Source: Methyloceanibacter sp.
Lineage (GTDB): Bacteria > Pseudomonadota > Alphaproteobacteria > Rhizobiales > Methyloligellaceae
Assembly: GCA_016649675.1 (NCBI GenBank)
Contig: JAENXG010000092.1
Span: forward strand, 1 to 8,714
Direction of reading: 5' to 3'
Length of the DNA: 8,714 nucleotides
Shown: in pieces, positions 1 through 5,391 of the stretch
How the letters are laid out: the number at the start of each line of letters is the position of its first letter
Position numbering within the stretch: the first letter of the stretch is position 1
Notes under the pieces: model-generated
Seen by the model: only the letters and a program-made list of their open reading frames with translations
Told to the model about the DNA's origin: nothing
Databases searched by the model: none
Position numbers and translations under genes: made by a program

Positions 1-125
1 AGGACGAGACGAAGCGCAAGGGCATCGCCTCGGTCCTCAGCATCTTCAGCCGCTTCAGCAAAGGCTCAGCCGACCAGGACTATGTCGCCTGCATGAAAGC
101 GCGTGGCTACGAGGTGAAGTCATGA
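1..125 (+). CDS. 3' end of an unrecognised protein (partial)
   Basis: The frame whose codons begin at position 3 is open from the window edge to the TGA at 123-125 and encodes about 40 residues ending in YVACMKARGYEVKS. A C-terminal YxxCMxxRGY pattern occurs in many small proteobacterial envelope proteins and lipoproteins, where the gene product has a single late cysteine; I infer that class here but cannot see the signal peptide or the N-terminal half. The stop lies 147 bp before the proposed start of the penicillin-binding protein, so the two are probably separate transcription units. No clear intrinsic terminator follows. Confidence 0.6.
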   Translation, partial: DETKRKGIASVLSIFSRFSKGSADQDYVACMKARGYEVKS

Positions 126-130
126 CCCCC

Positions 131-172
131 TGCGGCCCTGCGACCCTTGCTAAGCCTCTATAAAAGGCCGCA
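131..172. repeat. 7-bp perfect inverted repeat around a TATAAA box
   Basis: TGCGGCC (131-137) and GGCCGCA (166-172) are exact reverse complements separated by 28 bp. The right side of the loop contains TATAAA (159-164), a possible -10 for the downstream penicillin-binding protein gene, although no good -35 lies 16-18 bp upstream. It could be a weak terminator for the upstream gene, but no T-run follows it. Chance is a real alternative for a 7-bp stem with so long a loop. Confidence 0.3.
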
Positions 173-272
173 ATCCCGGTGTAACTTGCACGACTTGTAA
201 ATCCCTCCGGGCGGTCGATTGGGGTATGCCAATCCGCTGGGAGCGGTTTCGCGCGCAAGAGGTCGGGGCAAA

Positions 273-2588
273 GTGCGGGACATCTTCAACGGTAGAGGCC
301 GCAGCAAGCTGGTCGATTGGCTGAAGATCGATTCTTGGATCGATTCCGGCCTCTATAGCGCCTGGACGCGCTTCCGCGACTGGTGGAGCGGCTACTCCTC
401 GTTCTTCGGCAAGTTCGAGGTGAAAGGCTTCGTCCGCGCGCTCAACGAGGTCGCCTGCGAAGGACTGACGCTCGGCGTAGGCGCCCTTCTCGTCCTTGCC
501 ACCTTCGCTCTTCCTGCCTTCGAAATCGCGCAAGGCAAGATGAACCTCGCCGACGAGTACAGCGTCACCTTCCTCGATCGCTACGGCAACGATATCGGCA
601 AGCGTGGCCTGCTACGCGACGACTCGGTCCCTCTCGACGAGATCCCCGACGTCATGATCAAGGCGACGCTTGCCACCGAAGACCGGCGCTTCTTCGAGCA
701 TTTCGGCGTCGACGTCATGGGCACCTTCAGAGCCCTTGCCGCCAACGCCCGCCATGACACGGTCGTGCAGGGCGGCAGCTCGCTCACGCAGCAGCTTGCC
801 AAGAACATGTTTCTGTCGCCGGAGCGGTCTCTGAGCCGAAAGATCAAAGAAGCCATCATCGCCGTTTATCTGGAGAACCATTACACCAAGGCCGAGATCC
901 TCAAGCTCTACTTCGATCGCGCCTATCTCGGCGGCGGCTCCTACGGCGTCGAGGCGGCGGCCCAGTATTATTTCGGCAAGTCGATTCGCGAGGTGAACCT
1001 CTCCGAGGCGGCGATGCTGGCCGGCATGTTCAAGGCGCCCACGCGTTATGCCCCTCACGTCAACCTTGCCGCCTCCCGCGCCCGCGCCAACGAGGTGCTG
1101 AGCAATATGGTCGAGGCCGGCTTCATGAGCGAAGGCCAGGTCTACGGCGCCCGCATGAACCCCGCTAAGGTCGTCGAGCGGGGCGAATCCAACACTCCCG
1201 ACTATTTTCTCGACTGGGCTTTCGAGGAGGTGCAGCGGCTGATGAAGGGCCAGGAGGACCACATCCTCGTCGCTCGCACCACCGTGGACACTGGCCTGCA
1301 GAAGATGGCTGAACAGGCGCTGGAGGGCACGATCGCACAATCCGGCCACGCGCGGCGCTTCGAGCAGGGTGCGATGATCGTCATGGAAAATGACGGCGCG
1401 GTGCGTGCGCTGGTCGGCGGCAAGGACTACGGCGAAAGCCAGTTCAACCGTGCCACGCACGCCTACCGCCAGCCGGGCTCTTCCTTCAAGCCTTACGTCT
1501 ATCTCACGGCCATCGAGACCGGAAAGTATACGCCGACGACCGTGGTCAACGGCGGTGGCGCCGCTTGCGGTCATTGGGCACCCAAGAACTTTGCCGCCGG
1601 CGAGAGCAATCGCATGATGCTCAAGGACGCCCTCGCCCACTCGATCAATACGATCGCGGTGAAGGTCTCCCTTGACGTCGGGCGCGACAAGGTGCTTGCC
1701 ACCATGAACAAGCTCGGCATCACGCGTCTTAAGAAGACCTGCTCGCTGGCACTTGGCGACCAAGGCCTGACGCCGCTTGAGCACGTCACCAACTATGCGG
1801 TCTTCGCTGCCGGCGGCCTCGAGGTGCATTCCTACGGCATCGAAGAAATCCGCGCGCTGGCCAGCGGCGACCTCATCTACAATCACGACCGCAACGAGCC
1901 GCCGCGTAAGCAAATTTTCGCGCGCAAGTCGGTCGAGATGCTGAACAGCATGCTGCAAGGGGTCGTTACCGGTGGAACTGGGCGGGCGGCTCAGCTTGAC
2001 TTCACCTATTCCATCGGAAAGACGGGGACGAGCTCGGCCTTCCGCGACGCCTGGTTCATGGGCATCACTGGGCAATATGTCGCCGGCGTTTGGCTCGGCA
2101 ACGACGATTTCACCCCCATGGCGCGGGTGACCGGCGGCAGCTTCCCGGCGCAGACCTGGCACAATTTCATGGTCGCCGCGCACGACACCGACAACATCGC
2201 GCAGATCCCGGGCATCGAGGTCCATCCGGCTCAAGCCGCTGAACAGGCGCGCCTAGCGGCCGTGGCGGCGCAGAACGCCACCGCCAATGCCGATGCGGCT
2301 CCTGCGCCGGCGCCCGAGAGCGTCAAGGACATGTCGGTGGCAACCAAGGAGATCCTTGAGAAGATCGGAACCATGCTCAAGGCCGCCCGCACCCTGACCC
2401 CGATCGAGTCGGCACGTCCGGATCGCGCCGAGGCCCCGGCAGCGCCGGCGCAAGCGGGGTCACCGAATCCGAGCCTCGCCTCGGCGGCGAATACCGCCGG
2501 CGCGCCGCGCCCGGCCAACGACACGTCCTCGGCATCCGCTGAACCGCAAACCGCCCTGTCGGCCGACGGTACGCCCACCCCCCATTAG
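273..2588 (+). CDS. Class A penicillin-binding protein (PBP1A-type transglycosylase/transpeptidase)
   Basis: Bifunctional peptidoglycan synthase of the inner membrane and periplasm: it polymerises lipid II and cross-links the stem peptides. With GTG 273 as start it has 771 residues. A cytoplasmic N-terminus rich in Trp and Arg is followed by one TM segment (about 64-84). The GT51 domain (about 110-285) carries catalytic Glu136 in ATEDRRFF and the motif QGGSSLTQQLAKN (166-178). The transpeptidase domain (about 365-635) has SSFK (nucleophile Ser403), SIN (457-459) and KTGTS (583-587), so both activities look intact. There is little room between the domains for the OB-fold insertion found in larger PBP1A proteins. 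The last ~115 residues are an Ala/Pro-rich tail, probably a disordered periplasmic extension. GTG 273 is preferred because AGAGGT lies just upstream and the product then begins (V/M)RDIF, which I recall from rhizobial relatives; an in-frame TTG at 219 is the alternative. Confidence 0.95.
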   Translation: MRDIFNGRGRSKLVDWLKIDSWIDSGLYSAWTRFRDWWSGYSSFFGKFEVKGFVRALNEVACEGLTLGVGALLVLATFALPAFEIAQGKMNLADEYSVTFLDRYGNDIGKRGLLRDDSVPLDEIPDVMIKATLATEDRRFFEHFGVDVMGTFRALAANARHDTVVQGGSSLTQQLAKNMFLSPERSLSRKIKEAIIAVYLENHYTKAEILKLYFDRAYLGGGSYGVEAAAQYYFGKSIREVNLSEAAMLAGMFKAPTRYAPHVNLAASRARANEVLSNMVEAGFMSEGQVYGARMNPAKVVERGESNTPDYFLDWAFEEVQRLMKGQEDHILVARTTVDTGLQKMAEQALEGTIAQSGHARRFEQGAMIVMENDGAVRALVGGKDYGESQFNRATHAYRQPGSSFKPYVYLTAIETGKYTPTTVVNGGGAACGHWAPKNFAAGESNRMMLKDALAHSINTIAVKVSLDVGRDKVLATMNKLGITRLKKTCSLALGDQGLTPLEHVTNYAVFAAGGLEVHSYGIEEIRALASGDLIYNHDRNEPPRKQIFARKSVEMLNSMLQGVVTGGTGRAAQLDFTYSIGKTGTSSAFRDAWFMGITGQYVAGVWLGNDDFTPMARVTGGSFPAQTWHNFMVAAHDTDNIAQIPGIEVHPAQAAEQARLAAVAAQNATANADAAPAPAPESVKDMSVATKEILEKIGTMLKAARTLTPIESARPDRAEAPAAPAQAGSPNPSLASAANTAGAPRPANDTSSASAEPQTALSADGTPTPH

Positions 2589-2667
2589 ACACTACCGCGC
2601 TCGGCCTCGTATCGAGGGACAATGACCGCTTGACCAGCGTCCTGCCAAACGCCCCGCATGTGCTCAG

Positions 2668-2698
2668 CTCCTCGCACGCCACGCCTTGGCGTGAGGAG
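2668..2698 (+). promoter_or_regulatory. Hairpin sequestering the Shine-Dalgarno of the DUF1214 gene
   Basis: CACGCC (2675-2680) pairs with GGCGTG (2688-2693) across a 7-nt loop. After a 2-nt bulge (CG, 2673-2674), CTCCT (2668-2672) pairs with AGGAG (2694-2698). That AGGAG is the core of AGGAGGG (2694-2700), the only good Shine-Dalgarno for ATG 2711. The stem would therefore hide the ribosome binding site. No T-run follows, so it is not a convincing terminator for the PBP gene. A possible -35 (CTTGAC, 2629-2634) lies upstream but no clear -10 was found, so where the transcript starts is uncertain. What would open the stem (temperature, a protein, an sRNA) cannot be told from sequence. Confidence 0.5.
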
Positions 2699-2710
2699 GG
2701 CAGCCATTCC

Positions 2711-3298
2711 ATGCACTCTCTCGCCTACTTCATCGCGGCCTTCGCTGGCGCGCTGCTGCTCGGGATCGGCTCGGCCTGGTACATGATCGAGCGGGGCTCG
2801 ACGTTAACGACGACGAAGGTCGGGCCTTGGACGAGTTGGACGAGCGAAGGCAATCCGAATGCCGACGCCTATACCAAGGCCCATCTCGCGCGGAGCGGGA
2901 GGCTTCCGCTCACCTCGACCGTCGCCCGGTATTTCCTGGCCCGCACCGACAGCCAAGGGTACCGCCTCACTTCGTCCTGCGAGTATTCGATCGAGGGCTT
3001 GCCGCTCAACGCCCGCTGGTGGTCGATCGCCGTCTATGACGACTATGGCGCGCTCATCGGGAATCCCTCCGAGCGCTACAGCTTCAACAGCGAGGAGGCG
3101 CTGCGTCACTCGGACGGCACGTTTCGCATAAACCTTGCCAGCAAGGCGCGCCCGGAAAACTGGCTCCCGAGCGGAGATGTGGACCAGTATCTCCTTCTGC
3201 TCTTGCGCATCTACAACCCGCGCGACACGGATTCCTCAGGCATCGGCCTCGTTCCCGACGAGCGCCTGCCCAAGATCGAGCGCAAAGCATGCGAGTAA
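2711..3298 (+). CDS. DUF1214 domain membrane-anchored protein
   Basis: A 195-residue protein with an N-terminal hydrophobic segment (about residues 3-22), most likely an uncleaved anchor with the remainder in the periplasm. The body matches the DUF1214 family in the stretches LTSSCEYSIEGLPLNARWWS and YLLLLLRIYNPRD. ATG 2711 is chosen because AGGAGGG sits 10 nt upstream and the hydrophobic segment then falls directly at the N-terminus; an in-frame TTG at 2630 would add 27 residues lacking family character. The gene overlaps the next one by 10 nt, which implies translational coupling. In longer relatives a DUF1254 domain and a DUF1214 domain are joined in one polypeptide; here they are separate genes. 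The biochemical function is not established, and no catalytic motif is apparent to me. Confidence 0.88.
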   Translation: MHSLAYFIAAFAGALLLGIGSAWYMIERGSTLTTTKVGPWTSWTSEGNPNADAYTKAHLARSGRLPLTSTVARYFLARTDSQGYRLTSSCEYSIEGLPLNARWWSIAVYDDYGALIGNPSERYSFNSEEALRHSDGTFRINLASKARPENWLPSGDVDQYLLLLLRIYNPRDTDSSGIGLVPDERLPKIERKACE

Positions 3299-3852
3299 GG
3301 CTCCCCGGACTCTATATCGTGCTTTGCCTTGTGCTCGCGGGCTTGATCCATATCGTGGCCGTGCTCACGCTGCCGATGCTAGCCCCCAAGAACGCCAACG
3401 CGAGGCTCGCAACGCTCGGTCCTGTCAATACGATGATCGAGCTTCCCGCAGCAGCGCCCGGTCGCCAGGTGATGCCGATGATGGCGCCCGACGTTCTCTA
3501 TGCCGTCTGCCGCTTCGATCTTGCCAACGGACCGATCCGGCTCAAGGCGACAATCCCCGACGACCTTTGGCTGATTGCCCTCTACACGCCCGAGGGCGAC
3601 AACTTCTATTCGGTTGCCGGCGCCGACATGAAGCGGGCGGATATCGATCTCGTCATCGCCGCGTCGGATCAGACGGTGGAAGAGGCGAGCGTCGACGCTC
3701 CTGAGACCTCCGACGAGGTCGTCGTGGTCAATTCGCCAGTGACCGCAGGGATCGCGCTGATTCGTGCTCCCCTTAAGGGACGGAGCCGCGCAAACCGCGC
3801 CGAGGAGGCTCTCAAGGCCACCTCTTGCGGCCCCTATACGAAATCAGGCTGA
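3289..3852 (+). CDS. DUF1254 domain membrane-anchored protein
   Basis: A 187-residue protein with an N-terminal hydrophobic segment (about residues 6-27) followed by a periplasmic-type domain. The segment with MAPDVLYAVCRFDLANGP and the following IPDDLWLIALYTPEGDNFYSV resembles DUF1254 proteins. ATG 3289 lies inside the end of the DUF1214 gene, so the two frames overlap by 10 nt (stop at 3296-3298). This arrangement, and the partnership of the domains in fused homologues, suggests the two products work together as an envelope complex; that is inference. The C-terminal 25 residues are basic and look disordered. The stop lies 11 bp from the stop of the convergent small gene. Function unknown. 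Confidence 0.85.
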   Translation: MRVRLPGLYIVLCLVLAGLIHIVAVLTLPMLAPKNANARLATLGPVNTMIELPAAAPGRQVMPMMAPDVLYAVCRFDLANGPIRLKATIPDDLWLIALYTPEGDNFYSVAGADMKRADIDLVIAASDQTVEEASVDAPETSDEVVVVNSPVTAGIALIRAPLKGRSRANRAEEALKATSCGPYTKSG

Positions 3853-3863
3853 GGAAACGCCGG

Positions 3864-4055
3864 CTATTTCTTCCGGCTGCGCTGGGCCCGTCTCCGAGGC
3901 GACGGCGTGTCCGTCAGCCTGGGCGTATCGCCCGGAACCCGGCGATCGATTCTGACGCCGGGGAAGATGATGATTTGGCCGAGTGAGCCTTCCGTGGGCG
4001 TGGCCATCCGGACTGCCCCTTCCTCGCTACGTCGGAACTCCAGGATGATCCCCAT
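3864..4055 (-). CDS. Small conserved hypothetical protein (63 aa)
   Basis: A minus-strand ORF of 63 residues beginning MGIILEFRR and containing GQIIIFPGVRIDRR, followed by a basic, Arg/Lys-rich tail. I recall short rhizobial proteins with the same plan, MG-IIEF- at the start and a GxIIIFPGVRIER core, so I consider it a real gene, although this is from memory. GGAGAG lies shortly upstream of the ATG in the minus-strand direction. There is no TM segment or signal peptide; the IIIF core could form a short beta hairpin. It is convergent with the DUF1254 gene (11 bp between stops) and starts 116 bp after the DUF1491 stop, a gap holding CtrA-like boxes. Function unknown. Confidence 0.7.
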   Translation of the reverse strand: MGIILEFRRSEEGAVRMATPTEGSLGQIIIFPGVRIDRRVPGDTPRLTDTPSPRRRAQRSRKK

Positions 4056-4114
4056 TCTCGCTCTCCACGGGTGACTGGCGCGCCGCGCGCGGGCGCTGCA
4101 TGCGCCTTGTCCTA

Positions 4115-4145
4115 TTAAGACGCCGGTAAGGTTAACGAAGCCCTA
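4115..4145 (-). promoter_or_regulatory. Candidate CtrA-type boxes upstream of the 63-aa gene
   Basis: The gap between DUF1491 and the 63-residue gene contains TTAA at 4115-4118 and, at 4132-4145, TTAACGAAGCCCTAAC, i.e. TTAA-N7-CTAA, one mismatch from the CtrA consensus TTAA-N7-TTAA. GTAA at 4126-4129 also stands 7 nt after the first TTAA. They lie 60-90 bp upstream of the minus-strand start at 4055, a reasonable position for transcriptional control. TTAA is rarer in GC-rich DNA, but short degenerate motifs arise by chance. The same gap holds GC-rich palindromes (GGCGCGCC at 4077-4084; GGCGC/GCGCC at 4092-4106). Confidence 0.35.
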
Positions 4146-4171
4146 ACCGCGCTTCTCGTCAATCGTTCCCT

Positions 4172-4519
4172 TCAGTCCTCCACCGCTTCGTCGCTAAGAA
4201 AGTGCCTCCCCGCTCGGTCCTCGACCTCGATGATCCAGAGGTCGGGATCGAACTCGCGCTGGCGGCCGAGATAGATGGCTGCCTCGCTTGGGCTCACCAA
4301 GCGAGCTCCGAAACACCTCACCCACCGCCGGTCGGTCTCGCTTTCGGCAAGGCCCGCCGGCGCCGGACCGTAGAGGGAGACCGTGCCGTCGAGCCGATCG
4401 ATGCAAATGAAGATGGCACCCGCGGCCTCGTCTCCGCGCCGCGCGATCACGACAGGAACGCCTGCCGCCTGGCAGTAGCGCAGATACGCCCTGACCCAGA
4501 TCTCGCTCTTGAGGCGCAT
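4172..4519 (-). CDS. DUF1491 family protein
   Basis: A 115-residue soluble protein that matches DUF1491 over its whole length. Recognisable features are the start MRLKSEIWVRAYLRYC, the central GAIFICIDRLDGTVSLYGPAP, the segment RRWVRCFG and the end EFDPDLWIIEVEDRAGRHFL. The length is typical for the family, which is largely alphaproteobacterial and has no assigned function. There is no signal peptide or TM segment, so it is expected in the cytoplasm. It begins 21 bp after the stop of the peptidoglycan-binding gene in the same direction, which suggests one transcript, though no clear Shine-Dalgarno precedes its ATG. As I recall, the pairing of these two genes near a sensor kinase is seen in other Hyphomicrobiales. 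Confidence 0.93.
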   Translation of the reverse strand: MRLKSEIWVRAYLRYCQAAGVPVVIARRGDEAAGAIFICIDRLDGTVSLYGPAPAGLAESETDRRWVRCFGARLVSPSEAAIYLGRQREFDPDLWIIEVEDRAGRHFLSDEAVED

Positions 4520-4540
4520 GGGATTAAGCTAGGGCCGAGC

Positions 4541-5239
4541 TCAATGCCGAGCTGCCGTCTTGGTCAGGTCGCGTCCCGTGACGCGCTTGAGCTCACGCAG
4601 AAGCTCAGGGCTGAGGCGCCCGGTCGCGGCGATCTTGCGGTCGCGCTGAAAAGCGCTGATGGCACGGGTCGTGGATCCTCCGAGGGCGCCATCGACGGGT
4701 CCGGGCGCATAGCCGAGATCGGCGAGGATTTGCTGCACGGCCGTCACGGTTGCATCCTCCTTGGTCTTTGCGCCGTCGTCGGCGGTGGCGGCGACCGAGC
4801 CGGTCGAGCCGCTTGGCTGCACAGTGTCGCCAAGGAGAATGTGACGCAAGAGGTCGTCGGACGCTGCGCCGGTGACGGGGAGGCCGTGACCCTTCTCATA
4901 GGCCGAGATTGCCGCCCGCGTCTTGTCGCTCGGCTTGCCGTCAGCAGCCCCGACGTCAAGGCCTCGCGCCGCCAGCTCGCGCTGGACGGCTTTGAGCAGA
5001 GGTTCCGGTCCCCCCTCCTCCACCTGCGGCGACGGAAGGTCGGTGCTGACCGGCGGCGGAAGTTTCGCGACCTCTACGGGCGGAGGGCTCACAGGCGTGG
5101 TTGTCACCTGTCGCGGCGCTGAAGCCGCGGTGAGGAGCGCGCTGCCATGCAGATCCTGCAGATAGAGCGCGTTGTAAATAATGCTTCCGGTCAGGCCGAC
5201 AAAGGCCAGAAACACGAGACGCGGCACTACTACACCCAT
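4541..5239 (-). CDS. Membrane-anchored protein with two peptidoglycan-binding domains
   Basis: A 232-residue protein: N-terminal TM anchor (about 6-25), a Pro/Thr/Val-rich linker (about 40-75), then two PG_binding_1-type modules. The first is about residues 81-135 (LLKAVQRELAARG, TRAAISAYEKGHGL, PVTG) and the second about 165-218 (VTAVQQILADLGY, TTRAISAFQRD, AATGRLSPELL), with an Ala/Asp/Thr-rich linker between. No hydrolase or L,D-transpeptidase domain is present, so the likely role is to tether the inner membrane to the cell wall or to sense the wall; that is inference. The ATG has only a weak Shine-Dalgarno (GTGAG) and lies about 20 nt after a strong inverted repeat. Next to the kinase upstream and DUF1491 downstream, it may belong to a conserved envelope and cell-cycle cluster. 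Confidence 0.92.
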   Translation of the reverse strand: MGVVVPRLVFLAFVGLTGSIIYNALYLQDLHGSALLTAASAPRQVTTTPVSPPPVEVAKLPPPVSTDLPSPQVEEGGPEPLLKAVQRELAARGLDVGAADGKPSDKTRAAISAYEKGHGLPVTGAASDDLLRHILLGDTVQPSGSTGSVAATADDGAKTKEDATVTAVQQILADLGYAPGPVDGALGGSTTRAISAFQRDRKIAATGRLSPELLRELKRVTGRDLTKTAARH

Positions 5240-5258
5240 CGCTCACGGTGAACTCAAA

Positions 5259-5314
5259 GGATCCCAAGGGGCCGGGAGGCGATTCTTGCCTCTCCGAGGG
5301 CCATCTTGGGGTCC
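5259..5314 (-). terminator. Nested stem structure between kinase and peptidoglycan-binding gene (terminator or attenuator)
   Basis: Three nested stems are visible: GGATCCCAAG (5259-5268) with CTTGGGGTCC (5305-5314), 9 of 10 pairs; GGCC (5270-5273) with GGCC (5299-5302); and GAGGC (5276-5280) with GCCTC (5288-5292), closing a 7-nt loop. Read on the minus strand, the structure follows the kinase stop by about 80 nt and is followed by TTTGAGTT, a weak U-tract, and then by the next ATG only 20 nt from its edge. It could end the kinase transcript or act as a structured leader for the peptidoglycan-binding gene. The single imperfect pair is C-A in the minus-strand RNA but G-U in a plus-strand RNA. 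A smaller GGGCGG/CCGCCC hairpin (5366-5385) sits immediately after the kinase stop. Confidence 0.5.
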
Positions 5315-5391
5315 GAAACTAAAGAGAAGCTAAACAGACCGAACCGTCGCAAGAACCCATGCCGGGGGCGGCCTCTCCCCCGCCCGATCGC

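Noticed and set aside
612..2234. A 540-codon open frame on the minus strand opposite the penicillin-binding protein.
   Set aside because: It lies fully antisense to a gene with intact GT51 and transpeptidase motifs, has no recognisable domain and is explained by GC-rich codon use.
2605..2617. CCTCG-TAT-CGAGG palindrome after the penicillin-binding protein, considered as its terminator.
   Set aside because: The stem is short and is followed by a mixed sequence without T-run.
3859..3877. GCCGG/CCGGC hairpin at the convergent stops of DUF1254 and the 63-aa gene, considered as a bidirectional terminator.
   Set aside because: The stem has only 5 bp, lies within the small gene's coding end and has no T-run on either strand.
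4202..5122. A 306-codon plus-strand open frame across DUF1491 and the peptidoglycan-binding gene.
   Set aside because: It spans two recognised genes on the other strand and has a low-complexity, Arg/Asp-rich composition typical of shadow frames.
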